Shown here: piece by piece, positions 1 to 8,703 of the stretch
How positions within the stretch are numbered: position 1 is the first letter of the stretch
Layout: each line of letters begins with the position of its first letter
Origin: Spirosoma foliorum
GTDB lineage: Bacteria; Bacteroidota; Bacteroidia; Cytophagales; Spirosomataceae
Assembly: GCF_014117325.1 (NCBI RefSeq)
Contig: NZ_CP059732.1
Span: 3,237,001-3,301,000, forward strand
Reading direction: 5' to 3'
Length of the DNA: 64,000 nucleotides
Position numbers and translations under genes: made by a program
The notes under the pieces: generated by a model
Told to the model about the DNA's origin: nothing
What the model saw: the letters and a program-made list of their open reading frames with translations, nothing else
Database searches by the model: none

Positions 1-917
1 GTTAACTGCTGCGATTGGAGGGCAATATCCTGACGAATACTCAGCTTTTTTTCCAGATCTTTCAGCGTAGCCTTATTGGCCGCCAGATTCGATTTTTCCT
101 TATCGATATCGAGGCTAAAATCCTTATCCCGAATGGTAAAACTCTTGGTCTGTTCGTAGTAGTTGATGATTCGATTATCCCGCGAGAAATCAGTGAGTTT
201 GTTCTCGGCAGCCGATAATTTGGTCGAAGCTTTTTTGAGCTGCTCCATAAAATACTCGACCACATTCCCGGTTTCATCTACTTTAATTTCCCGGTATCGT
301 TTCATGAAAACCGTCGACACCAACTCGATGGTTTCTTTCACAACAGACGGGTCATCGGCTGTATATGTCAGACGAATCATATCGCTGTTTCCCTCCCGAG
401 TTACGGTCAGCTTTGACAGGATTCCCTGCACCCCGTAAATCGATTTTTTATCATTCAGTAGCTTTTCGCCAATTACGTTTTTCGGAATCTGGGCGTATCG
501 GTAAATATTCTGCACCGTATTTTCCACGGACGACGGATCGACAACCTGCCTGATAACCGTTTCGGGTACGACATCCCGCAACTTCTTAAACGTCCCGGCA
601 GTGGCTACGCCGGGCGTGGGTTTGTTGATCATTAAATGGTGCGCCAACAACCGAATGCCAATTTCTTCAAGGGTTGTTCGGGCTTTAATCGTATTGATCA
701 GGTTATCGAACGCATTGTTGATCGAAACGAAATCCCGGCGACTATCCATCTCGATGGTATAGCCCGACGCAAAACCGGTATAGATAACGGTGCTGGTGGT
801 GAAAGACCGTTCCTCCATTTTAGTCAGGTAGAAAACAGCGCCAGCCAATGCTGTTGGAAACAGCAGTAGCACCCATTTATAAGCCCAAAGAAGGCGTGTG
901 AATTTCTTAAAGTTCAT
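1..917 (-). CDS. Wzz/GumC-like chain-length determinant protein, C-terminal part cut by window edge
   Basis: The reading frame is open on the minus strand from an ATG at 917 to the left edge, giving 305 residues of an incomplete protein. It starts MNFKKFTRLLWAYKWVLLLF, a cytoplasmic tip followed by an inner-membrane helix, as in Wzz/GumC co-polymerases that control polysaccharide chain length and couple polymerisation to export. The rest is a periplasmic region that turns into charged, probably coiled-coil sequence toward the edge. It is clearly paralogous to the protein at 45172-47361: both have an IYTG/LYTG stretch, an AFDN motif and the same following pattern. Its start overlaps the stop of the TolC-like gene by one base (TGATG), so the two are probably translationally coupled. 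Whether a C-terminal tyrosine-kinase-like domain follows cannot be seen. Confidence 0.85.
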   Translation of the reverse strand, partial: MNFKKFTRLLWAYKWVLLLFPTALAGAVFYLTKMEERSFTTSTVIYTGFASGYTIEMDSRRDFVSINNAFDNLINTIKARTTLEEIGIRLLAHHLMINKPTPGVATAGTFKKLRDVVPETVIRQVVDPSSVENTVQNIYRYAQIPKNVIGEKLLNDKKSIYGVQGILSKLTVTREGNSDMIRLTYTADDPSVVKETIELVSTVFMKRYREIKVDETGNVVEYFMEQLKKASTKLSAAENKLTDFSRDNRIINYYEQTKSFTIRDKDFSLDIDKEKSNLAANKATLKDLEKKLSIRQDIALQSQQL

Positions 918-1666
918 CAGTTTCCAGGGAATAATTCATAACCGGTCAACACTTCCAAAATCCGTATATTCTCGTAGAAAGCCTGTTTCGCCGTTTCGTA
1001 TTCCGAGTCGGCGAAGGTGGAAATCTGAACAATCCGGGCCAGTTCGGTAACCGATATATTGCCTTTCGAAAAATCCTTTTCGGCCATTTGTCGACTCAAT
1101 CGGTTAACCTGTTTCGATTCTTCCTTTATATGAAGCATTGCCCAGGCTGCCTGAGCTGCATAGTATTTCGTAATAACAATGGTTTCGACATCCTGGATAG
1201 CATAACCAACCCGCTGTCGGGCGGCCTCGTATTCCGACTCCGCCATTTTGACCAGGTTTTTTCGGCCCAGAATGTTGTAGAGCGAAAGGCGAACATTCAG
1301 GTTAGCCCGGTATCCGTTGTTGAAATTCTGAAACGATTCAAGCGAGCCGTTCGCCTGTTGAATCAATAACGCCTGATTACCTAGCCCCAGTTGAAGATCG
1401 ACCCCCACGCCATCCAGCCAAAACTGCTTCTGGTTTTTTATGTAATATGATCCTCGCTCCGTCATGGCCTCCTGTAATTTTACCGATGATGAATGATTAC
1501 GAGCCAGCTTTAGCACCGTATCGAGCGGTGGAATTGTCCATCTGGAGATAGCGCTCGACAAATTGCTTGTCGGCACGGGTGTGGTTTGCGCCTTTACGTG
1601 GGTGTGCAGAACAAGTAGCAAACACCCTATACTCATCAGCTTAGACACCAGATGATGAAAGTGCAT
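917..1666 (-). CDS. half-length TolC-like outer membrane protein
   Basis: About 249 residues with a signal peptide (MHFHHLVSKL, then a hydrophobic stretch ending VKAQ) and a long helical region of the outer membrane efflux (OEP) type. Family members usually have about 400-500 residues built from two OEP repeats; this one has room for only one. I chose the ATG at 1666, which overlaps the upstream polymerase gene by 26 bases. An ATG at 1636, just after that gene's stop, is a reasonable alternative. The longer open frame back to 1807 would put the signal sequence internally. The gene lies between a Wzy-like gene and a Wzz-like gene. The same pairing with a paralogue recurs at 45172-48210, so an outer-membrane role in polysaccharide export is inferred from context. 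Confidence 0.75.
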   Translation of the reverse strand: MHFHHLVSKLMSIGCLLLVLHTHVKAQTTPVPTSNLSSAISRWTIPPLDTVLKLARNHSSSVKLQEAMTERGSYYIKNQKQFWLDGVGVDLQLGLGNQALLIQQANGSLESFQNFNNGYRANLNVRLSLYNILGRKNLVKMAESEYEAARQRVGYAIQDVETIVITKYYAAQAAWAMLHIKEESKQVNRLSRQMAEKDFSKGNISVTELARIVQISTFADSEYETAKQAFYENIRILEVLTGYELFPGN

Positions 1667-3098
1667 AGGTTTCCGAAAGCGTAGAGGAAGGTTTGGCGGG
1701 TTCATAAGATGGGCGGGTAAAAAGATACATATAACTGACGCTGAGATAAATAATAATCCCAGTAGGTAACTGACCGAATATCTGATTGCCATAACTGGCG
1801 ACAGCAATACCGACTACGCCAGCGTAAAGAGCCATCATTTTTTGTCGTGTGGCCCCTACCGACATTCTCCAGATTCGAATAAAGAAATAGACTAACCAGA
1901 AACCGATCATAAACAGGTGCAGATATAGGCCAATAATGCCCGTTTGCGCCCATATTTTCACATACCAACTGTCGGTGGGTGTCTGAGCCAGAACTGTATT
2001 CGGGCTAAACCGTAGGCCCCAGTAACCAGCCGAACCGATGCCTCCTCCAATAGGGCGGCTCGCTAGGTACAACCGAAGTTTCTTCTGATTTTCGAGCCGT
2101 ACCAGTAATGATGGATCATTCGGGTCCAGGGCGCTACGCATACGCTGAACCTGATAGTTTCCCTGGCCAATGAACGTGAATTTAAGTGTACCCAGAACCA
2201 GCCCCGCCATTAACCCTCCGATAACCAGCACCTTCACATTTCGGGTCAGAAAAAGGTAAGCGGCTATGCCCGCTATCGGAACGAACAAGGCTCCCCGAGT
2301 ACCCGAAATGATCATCCCATAAAAACACAGAACAGCTACGACAGCACACCAGAGCCGTGTTTTTCGTTCCAGCGGCCCTAGCGCCAGAATCATCCCGACT
2401 AATCCGGCATGCCCCATGGCAGCTCCAAATTGGCCCGCATCCGAATAAAAAGAGAATACACGCAACTGTCCATGCAGAATGTGCGTAGAGGCATTTCCGG
2501 CATTTAGCCAGGCTTTTTCGGCCGAGTCGAGCCCCACGAATAATTGACGCATACCATGCAGAACGCCTACTACCGAAAACGACAACCAGATGACAAAAAA
2601 CCGGTTCATATCCTTTTCGGTATTAATCACTTCTAGGCCAAGTATGACTACGAGCACCAGGTAAAACGCTACCGCCCGCACATCGTAGAACCAGGCTGCC
2701 AGACTACGTGCTTCTGGATTAGCGATTTCCATCAGGCAGTAGACAAACCACATTAGAATGACGATCAGGACTGGATTTCCGCGTAGGTTGGGCCATTCTT
2801 TACTCTCAAATCGCCGGAAGAATTCGCAGAGCAGATTAATGACTAATAGAATATCAACCGATAAGCTTAGTGGTCCTGGTATGTAGCGAGGTAAACCGAT
2901 GGATATGAATGAAATAGCAAACGCAGCATAGATACCTGCCGATTGAAACCGTATTAAAATGGCCATGCAGGCAATTACAATCGGTATGGCAATAATGCCC
3001 CCCAACGCAATGAGTTGTCCTTCACCAATGGCAAAAGCTAACGCAACCAGTAAACAAACAAGTAGTAAACTAACTAATATCTGTCGGTTAATTAACAT
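1641..3098 (-). CDS. O-antigen ligase / polymerase (Wzy-like) membrane protein
   Basis: A 485-residue polytopic membrane protein with about ten to twelve hydrophobic segments, of the O-antigen ligase/polymerase type that joins undecaprenyl-linked sugar repeats in the periplasm. It is a clear paralogue of the protein at 17242-18690: both carry FSFYSDAGQFG, SGTRGALFV, VRLENQ.KLR and PTDSWYV at matching positions, with a large periplasmic loop before the C-terminal helices. It is first in a minus-strand group followed by the TolC-like and Wzz-like genes. Polymerase and ligase activities cannot be told apart by sequence alone. The neighbourhood favours polymerase. Confidence 0.85.
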   Translation of the reverse strand: MLINRQILVSLLLVCLLVALAFAIGEGQLIALGGIIAIPIVIACMAILIRFQSAGIYAAFAISFISIGLPRYIPGPLSLSVDILLVINLLCEFFRRFESKEWPNLRGNPVLIVILMWFVYCLMEIANPEARSLAAWFYDVRAVAFYLVLVVILGLEVINTEKDMNRFFVIWLSFSVVGVLHGMRQLFVGLDSAEKAWLNAGNASTHILHGQLRVFSFYSDAGQFGAAMGHAGLVGMILALGPLERKTRLWCAVVAVLCFYGMIISGTRGALFVPIAGIAAYLFLTRNVKVLVIGGLMAGLVLGTLKFTFIGQGNYQVQRMRSALDPNDPSLLVRLENQKKLRLYLASRPIGGGIGSAGYWGLRFSPNTVLAQTPTDSWYVKIWAQTGIIGLYLHLFMIGFWLVYFFIRIWRMSVGATRQKMMALYAGVVGIAVASYGNQIFGQLPTGIIIYLSVSYMYLFTRPSYEPAKPSSTLSETYALSSSGV

Positions 3099-3431
3099 TA
3101 TATATAGTTGCCAGCGTAAGTAAAAACACGGCTTATACGTATACAGTATAGATTATCTCGTATGAAACCCTATAAAAATATATGCAAATATAATGCCGCT
3201 AATTTGCAGGTTTAACCTTATGTTACTAAATAGCATATATATAAACTACATGTAAATATAGTCAAGAAAGTACTGTATTCCATGATGAAACAATCATAAT
3301 ACAGTAAATATTAATGATTCTGATAACAAAGATTCTGGTTATCAGCAGGGATTTTGAAGCGGTGATAAATAGTGAGGCAACTGGCGATTCGTTAAATAGG
3401 TATTTTAATTAACTAACCACTTGATCCAATA
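3099..3431. other. AT-rich divergent intergenic region
   Basis: This gap separates the divergent polymerase gene and beta-helix gene and should hold both promoters. A TATATTTG on the minus strand (3192-3185) fits the Bacteroidota -7 element TAnnTTTG for the polymerase gene, but I find no TTG at the expected distance. No matching plus-strand element was found. There is no convincing small gene or RNA. Confidence 0.4.
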
Positions 3432-5036
3432 ATGTACGTTATGAAAACTGCTCTGCTTCTTCTGATTTGCTTATTTCTAATCGTTCGGGCTATTGCTTGT
3501 CAATGCGATCTCACTATCAATAAAAGTGGCATTTACAAAGCCCAGCAATACCCCGTTCAGCCCGGTCAAATTATCTGTGTTCAGGCTGGTACTTATACCT
3601 ATCTGCGTTTTCAGGATATGCAGGGTACAGCAGCTGCTCCTATTAAAATCATAAACTGCGGGGGCAAAGTAACCGTAGGTGATCCAGCCAATTATGGTGG
3701 CATTCAATTTTACAATTGCCTGTATTTTAAACTGACAGGTTCGGGCGACAGTCAGACTCCATACGGATTTCTGATCAACCAGTCGGGAGGAGGCTCTGGT
3801 TTAGCCATTACGAACAAAAGCTCAGATAGCGAAGTTGAGCAGGTTGAAATAATGAATATGGCTTTTGCTGGCATTATGGCCAAAACCGATCCCACTTGCG
3901 ACCCAACAACGCAACGGGGTGGTTTTACGATGTACAATGTAAACATCCATGATAATTACATCCATGATGTATATGGCGAGGGTATCTACGTAGGTAATTC
4001 GTTCTGGAGTGCGGGCATGAACAAAACCTGTGATAATACGTCACAGGTTATTTACCCGCACGATGTAATTGGACTCAAGATTTATAACAATCTCATTGAA
4101 CGATCAGGGGCCGAGGGGATTCAGTATGGTTGTGCACCCAATGCACAGGTCTATCGCAACACCGTGCGGAATCCGGGAGCATCGCCATTTTCTACCTATC
4201 AGGATAATGGCATCCAGATCGGCGAAGGCTCGGGGGGTTTTTTTTACGGCAATATTATTACTAATGCAGCCAGTGCCGGGTTGATTATTTTAGGTCACAC
4301 AGGCAATTTGATCGTTTATAACAATGTAATAGCCAATTCGGGCTCAAATGGGATTTTCTGTGATAACCGAACGGGTTCTTCGGTGAATACGCCTGCGGGC
4401 TTCCTGCAAAACACGATTGTTACTACTGGCAAAGAAGGCATAAAACTGTATAACGAAAACAATATAAATACCATTGTCAATAATATTCTGGTCAATATCT
4501 GGCAGAATCGGTACATCGCTTTCGGGCAAGGCGCTACGGCCACACAGAATAACAACCTGACTAATTCATCGATCGCTGCGGCACAGTTTGTTAATGCTTC
4601 GGGTCTAAATTTTCAGTTAACCAACACGTCGCCAGCGGTCAATGCAGGAATGAATCTTTCGAGCTGGGGCATTACGACCGATTTGCTTGGAACCAGCCGA
4701 CCAGCTGCTAACGCCTATGACATTGGCGCTTATGAATACGTTTCTTCCAGTGCCAGAGAGGCTTCGCCCTTCGAGACGAAATTATCGGCAACATCCATGC
4801 TCGTCTACCCTACACCTTGTCGTGGCGAATTAACCATTCAGTTGCCAACCGAAGCACAGATTAAAGAACTTCTGGTGTACGATCTAAACGGTCGGCTGGT
4901 TCAAAGCCACCTTTATTACACGAATTTGGAGTCGACTGTTACGAAAGATATGACCGAATTACCCGTGGGGTCATATGTACTCCGGGTGTCACTGGCCGAT
5001 CAGCAGGTGTACACCACTCGCTTTGTAAAAATGTGA
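3432..5036 (+). CDS. secreted parallel beta-helix protein with T9SS type A sorting domain
   Basis: A 534-residue protein with a signal peptide (MKTALLLLICLFLIVRAIA; the ATG at 3441 is as good a start as 3432). The middle is a right-handed beta-helix region with recurring short strands and Asn-rich turns such as IYNNLIE, VYRNTVRN, IVYNNVIANSG and IVNNILVN. This fold is typical of polysaccharide lyases, epimerases and some glycosidases. The last 80 or so residues (from LVYPTPCRGELTIQL to the terminal FVKM) form a type A sorting domain for export through the type IX secretion system. No lyase catalytic set can be assigned by eye, so the substrate is unknown. The surrounding polysaccharide genes suggest a role on exported glycan. 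Confidence 0.8.
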   Translation: MYVMKTALLLLICLFLIVRAIACQCDLTINKSGIYKAQQYPVQPGQIICVQAGTYTYLRFQDMQGTAAAPIKIINCGGKVTVGDPANYGGIQFYNCLYFKLTGSGDSQTPYGFLINQSGGGSGLAITNKSSDSEVEQVEIMNMAFAGIMAKTDPTCDPTTQRGGFTMYNVNIHDNYIHDVYGEGIYVGNSFWSAGMNKTCDNTSQVIYPHDVIGLKIYNNLIERSGAEGIQYGCAPNAQVYRNTVRNPGASPFSTYQDNGIQIGEGSGGFFYGNIITNAASAGLIILGHTGNLIVYNNVIANSGSNGIFCDNRTGSSVNTPAGFLQNTIVTTGKEGIKLYNENNINTIVNNILVNIWQNRYIAFGQGATATQNNNLTNSSIAAAQFVNASGLNFQLTNTSPAVNAGMNLSSWGITTDLLGTSRPAANAYDIGAYEYVSSSAREASPFETKLSATSMLVYPTPCRGELTIQLPTEAQIKELLVYDLNGRLVQSHLYYTNLESTVTKDMTELPVGSYVLRVSLADQQVYTTRFVKM

Positions 5037-5049
5037 AGGGACAAATCAC

Positions 5050-5082
5050 AAACCTATAAGGTTTTTAAAACCTTATAGGTTT
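5050..5082. repeat. perfect 33-base palindrome downstream of the beta-helix gene
   Basis: AAACCTATAAGGTTTT (5050-5065) and AAAACCTTATAGGTTT (5067-5082) are exact reverse complements around a single T. It sits between the convergent beta-helix and Hpt genes and could act as a bidirectional terminator. The same AAACCTATAAGG arm occurs in the hairpin split by the insertion sequence at 9815-11172, so it belongs to a dispersed hairpin family. Confidence 0.8.
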
Positions 5083-5134
5083 AGAATCGCTAAAGCTCTG
5101 TTTCTCTGTTGTTAAACCTACTTTATCGGGCAAC

Positions 5135-5509
5135 TTAACTCGTTAATCTAACCAGCTCTTCTCGAATCAAGGGCCTAGCCTGGCTAAGCCCTGTTTTAAA
5201 TTGCATCCAGGTTGCCATTATTTCCGCCTTGTCTGAACCAGCTTTAGCTTGTGCTTCAATAGCGCGTAGTTTGGCCTCTAACGCTGTCAGACCAACCATG
5301 CCTACCCATGGAAGCATTTTATGCGCAATCTGGGCTACTTCAGACCAGTTTTGTTGGTCAATTTCATTTTCTATTTCGTCAAAATCAGGCAATACTTCGT
5401 CGAGAAATAATTCGAAGAGACTGGCAATCTGCTCATTATCGCCATCATACAATTCATTAAGTCGATTGTAATCAATAGCGTGTAATGCAACCGAATTTGA
5501 ATCTGCCAT
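5135..5509 (-). CDS. Hpt domain phosphotransfer protein
   Basis: A 124-residue single-domain histidine phosphotransfer protein. The motif IAHKMLPWVGMVG places the phospho-accepting His at residue 63, inside the four-helix pattern typical of Hpt domains. Such proteins carry phosphate between a hybrid kinase receiver and a final response regulator. It lies downstream of the hybrid kinase gene (5661-7190) on the same strand, separated by 151 bases that contain an inverted repeat. It may therefore be co-transcribed or have its own promoter. The hybrid kinase has a receiver but no Hpt of its own, which makes this protein its likely partner. Confidence 0.85.
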   Translation of the reverse strand: MADSNSVALHAIDYNRLNELYDGDNEQIASLFELFLDEVLPDFDEIENEIDQQNWSEVAQIAHKMLPWVGMVGLTALEAKLRAIEAQAKAGSDKAEIMATWMQFKTGLSQARPLIREELVRLTS

Positions 5510-5569
5510 AATTAATGAAGCCCTAAATTGATATAAAATTATACTGTTAATGGATAATCAGTAATGAAC

Positions 5570-5657
5570 AATGGATAATGAGTAATGTAAAATGGGTAAT
5601 GAATACTAGTTCATCATTCATCATTCATCATTCATCATTCATTACTCATTATCCATT
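5570..5657. repeat. inverted repeat with internal 7-base tandem repeat
   Basis: AATGGATAATGAGTAATG (5570-5587) is the exact reverse complement of 5640-5657. The loop contains about four to five tandem copies of a TCATCAT-like 7-mer (about 5611-5640). It fills the gap between the hybrid kinase and Hpt genes, and a transcript would form an 18-base-pair stem there. Confidence 0.75.
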
Positions 5658-5660
5658 CCC

Positions 5661-7190
5661 CTAAATACTTACCTGTCGTTGACTATACTTGGCGATTTTA
5701 TTGAATAAATCTTTGGGGTTGAATGGCTTCGTAACGTAATCATCCATCCCCACTAATACGGCCCGATCCCGGTTACTGAATGTAGCAGAGGCTGTCAGGG
5801 CAACGATCGGAACGGTGGTATTCGTCTTTCTGATTTCTGATGCTGCTGTATAGCCGTCCATTACAGGCATTTGCAAATCCATCAATATCAAGTCATATTG
5901 ACCAACCAGACATTTATCGACAGCTACTTGTCCATTTTCAGCCGTATCAACCTCAATTCCCCATTTATTCAGGAATTTCAACGCTACTTTTACATTAACC
6001 GGATAATCTTCTACCAATAAAATCCGGAGTCCTTTCAACGTCTTATCATCCACCGCATCGGGCGCTACTACCGCCACAGGTGCGGTCCGACTAATTGGCA
6101 AGTTCAACGTAAACGAGAACGTAGCTCCCTTGCCCTCTTCACTTTCAACGTGAATAGCGCTGTTATATAATTCCAGTAATTTCTTGGTAATGACCAGACC
6201 TAATCCTGTTCCGCCAAACTTGCGGGTTGTGGCTGAGTTGGCCTGGGTAAACATTGTAAAAATGGCCTGCTGCTTATCGGGAGCAATACCGATTCCCGTA
6301 TCCTGGACAGATACATAAATCGTTGCCATATCCTCCGTTCGATGCTCAAGCGCCAGTTCAATGGTAACGGTGCCCTGTAAGGTGAATTTAATAGCGTTAG
6401 ATACCAGGTTAGTGAGGACCTGCCCAATCCGGAGTGAGTCCCCAACGAGCGCGCCCGGTATGTCATCGTCGATCATCAACCGAATCCGATTGCCTTTTTC
6501 CTGCGCTTTGGCCTGTTGTGCCCGTTTAATGTTCGACAGCAGTTGCTTGAAGTCGAAGGTAACTTCTTCGAGTTCAACTTTTCCGGCTTCGATTTTACTA
6601 AAATCCAAGATATCGTTGATAAGCGCCTGCAAATGTTCGATCGAAAACTGGAGTGTTTTCAGGTTCTCATTCATGGAAGGCGGCACTTCTTCCTGCAACA
6701 TCAGGTAGGTCATGCCCACAATACCATTCAGTGGCGTACGGATTTCATGACTCATCATCGACAGAAAATCCGACTTGGCCAGCGTTGCCTTTTCGGCTTC
6801 GTCTTTAGCCTGTCTTAGTTCGGCTTCAATCGTTTTTCGATACTCAATCTGTCGTTGCAGGAAATTAACCAATCCAACCAGGTTATTCAGGTCGAAATCG
6901 GAAATAACCTCCCCCTCAGGTACTTCAATAAGCTCAATGGCTTCAATAAGCTTTTCAACTGACTGGCGTCGTTGACTAACTTCCTCCTTTAATTTCTGGT
7001 TGATTGCAGTATACTCCCGATCGTTCACTAAAGCTGAGTGCTCCAGCAATTCTTTGTCACGATCAAAATTCTGATAAGACTCATTAACCGCCTGAATAAA
7101 CTGCTGGATGTGTTTATCCTGCAAGCATTCTTCTGTCAGGTGTCGATGAATCTGGCGGGATAATATCTTATGCAACTTACTTTCTTCCAT
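5661..7190 (-). CDS. hybrid sensor histidine kinase / response regulator
   Basis: 509 residues with no membrane segment, so cytoplasmic. Residues 1-120 are a helical, probably coiled-coil input region. HisKA follows with SHEIRTPL (phospho-His 148), then a HATPase domain with the N, G1 (DTGIGI) and G2 (GTGLGL) boxes. The C-terminal receiver contains ILLVEDYPVN, DLILMDLQMP (Asp 438) and VTKPFNP. The start is three bases after the stop of the FIST gene, so the two are almost certainly one transcript. The kinase has no sensor domain of its own. The FIST protein is the likely input, and the Hpt protein at 5135-5509 the likely phosphate acceptor. Confidence 0.92.
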   Translation of the reverse strand: MEESKLHKILSRQIHRHLTEECLQDKHIQQFIQAVNESYQNFDRDKELLEHSALVNDREYTAINQKLKEEVSQRRQSVEKLIEAIELIEVPEGEVISDFDLNNLVGLVNFLQRQIEYRKTIEAELRQAKDEAEKATLAKSDFLSMMSHEIRTPLNGIVGMTYLMLQEEVPPSMNENLKTLQFSIEHLQALINDILDFSKIEAGKVELEEVTFDFKQLLSNIKRAQQAKAQEKGNRIRLMIDDDIPGALVGDSLRIGQVLTNLVSNAIKFTLQGTVTIELALEHRTEDMATIYVSVQDTGIGIAPDKQQAIFTMFTQANSATTRKFGGTGLGLVITKKLLELYNSAIHVESEEGKGATFSFTLNLPISRTAPVAVVAPDAVDDKTLKGLRILLVEDYPVNVKVALKFLNKWGIEVDTAENGQVAVDKCLVGQYDLILMDLQMPVMDGYTAASEIRKTNTTVPIVALTASATFSNRDRAVLVGMDDYVTKPFNPKDLFNKIAKYSQRQVSI

Positions 7191-7193
7191 AGT

Positions 7194-8333
7194 TTACTGC
7201 TCAGAAAGGATAGTTATAGTCATTGTTTGATTATGAAGCTCACCCGGAGACGCTGGGCCTGCCGGCGCTATCTCACCATACGAATAAAAGCCAGTCATAT
7301 ATGGAACGCTACCAAAAATCTCGCAGGCAACTTCTACTTCTTCTTCGGTACGTTGCCCTAACACTAACTTACGACCCACACAACTGATCAATAGGGCCAG
7401 TTCGGGAGCTTTGCCTAGTTGCGTCAGTGCGTTTTGGGCAGCGAGAGCCGATGCTTCCACCAACCGATCCAGGTTAGCCCGCATAAACCGAACACTGGCT
7501 CCCTCGGGTATATCGCCAGCAAACGTCATGCTCTTTTTGGTTTCGTCAATCGACAGAATAGTCCGTACCAATGGCTGTGAATCGGGCGTCACTCGAATTG
7601 ACAATGGAAAAAGAAGCGCAGTTCCGGGTAGTCCTTCGGCGTATCGCCCTAAATAGTCTTTGTATAAATCAAGAGCATCCCGATCATCGATCTGATATAA
7701 TTCATTGTAGACCGACTTGGTCACTTCGCGTTCGGGACCAAACACATCCCAACCGCCCATTGTACCGTGCCCTATTTTCAAATCAGTACCGTACAAACCA
7801 ATACCAACAACTTTACCTGACACAGGATTCTGATTGACGCCAACGACTGTTCGTTCGAAACGAGGACCATCGCCAGCAAGACCGCCAATAACAGGAACTG
7901 GTCGGTTCAACCATCGATTGGTGGCGTTGGTCAGTTCACTCCCATTCACGACACCACCGTCGGATATCAGAATAATTCCCTGCAGATTTTCTTCGTCGAG
8001 GGCTTTGGCCAGTTTTTCGCCTACCTGATAGCTTTCTTTGTGATTAGTAATATCAAGCTGAACGGTTCTCACCGTTGTCTTTTCGAATTCAATGGCGGTA
8101 ACAACGATCGTATCATCGTACACTTTATCGCCTATAATTTCGCCAGACGTAGAGTTAATGATGATCTGAGCTTCGGGGAACAGTTGGTCTAAGTATTGAT
8201 ACGGATTTGTGTTTTCCAGTATCCTTCGTTCGCCGAATGCTAACACCAAAGATGCCTTTTCTGGCAGAAATCCGGGAGTTTCAGACATAGTCTCCCAATT
8301 GCCATTCGAAAACTTCGCTTGTCTTATTTTCAT
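7194..8333 (-). CDS. FIST domain sensory protein
   Basis: A 379-residue soluble protein with a FIST N domain (about 25-220; GGLAGDGPRF, GIGLYG) followed by a FIST C domain (about 225-370; GFYSYGEIAP near the end). FIST proteins are thought to bind small ligands, possibly amino acids, and usually sit next to signal transduction genes. Here the gene is directly upstream of a hybrid kinase that has no sensor of its own, with a three-base gap. The ligand is unknown. On the minus strand a TAGTTTTG at 8394-8387 resembles the -7 promoter element, but I see no TTG at the right distance. Confidence 0.88.
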   Translation of the reverse strand: MKIRQAKFSNGNWETMSETPGFLPEKASLVLAFGERRILENTNPYQYLDQLFPEAQIIINSTSGEIIGDKVYDDTIVVTAIEFEKTTVRTVQLDITNHKESYQVGEKLAKALDEENLQGIILISDGGVVNGSELTNATNRWLNRPVPVIGGLAGDGPRFERTVVGVNQNPVSGKVVGIGLYGTDLKIGHGTMGGWDVFGPEREVTKSVYNELYQIDDRDALDLYKDYLGRYAEGLPGTALLFPLSIRVTPDSQPLVRTILSIDETKKSMTFAGDIPEGASVRFMRANLDRLVEASALAAQNALTQLGKAPELALLISCVGRKLVLGQRTEEEVEVACEIFGSVPYMTGFYSYGEIAPAGPASPGELHNQTMTITILSEQ

Positions 8334-8703
8334 ATCTCTCTTTTATAACAAATGGACAAGCATAGATCAGGCCATTCTTTTACAAACAAAACTACCCAAA
8401 AAAGCAATTAAATTTACCGTTAAAAGCCAATGTCAACATTTATTTACTATTTAATAGAATATACTAACATATCTTGATTTCATCCATATAATTATATGTC
8501 TATATGGACTACTGTGGAGCGCTAATTATGGGCTACGATTGTCCTAACTATTCGTTCTTGCTAATGTATTCAATCCTTCTCTAAACTTAAATAGGCCTAA
8601 TTCACCATGTACACCCCAATCCAATTTCACCTCAAACAAGGCAAAGCGCTTCTTAGCTGATTCCGTCTTATTTTTACGACTCAGTTATTAACTTATTCCG
8701 AGC
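8334..8703. other. AT-rich divergent intergenic region
   Basis: The region between the divergent FIST and GH43 genes. Apart from a possible minus-strand -7 element at 8387-8394, I see no clear promoter, RNA or small gene. Confidence 0.4.

Noticed and set aside
1564..1807. Longer version of the TolC-like protein starting at 1807
   Set aside because: It would put 47 residues before the signal peptide and overlap the polymerase gene far more than needed.
5611..5645. Short tandem repeat as a CRISPR array
   Set aside because: The 7-base units have no spacers, and no cas genes are nearby.
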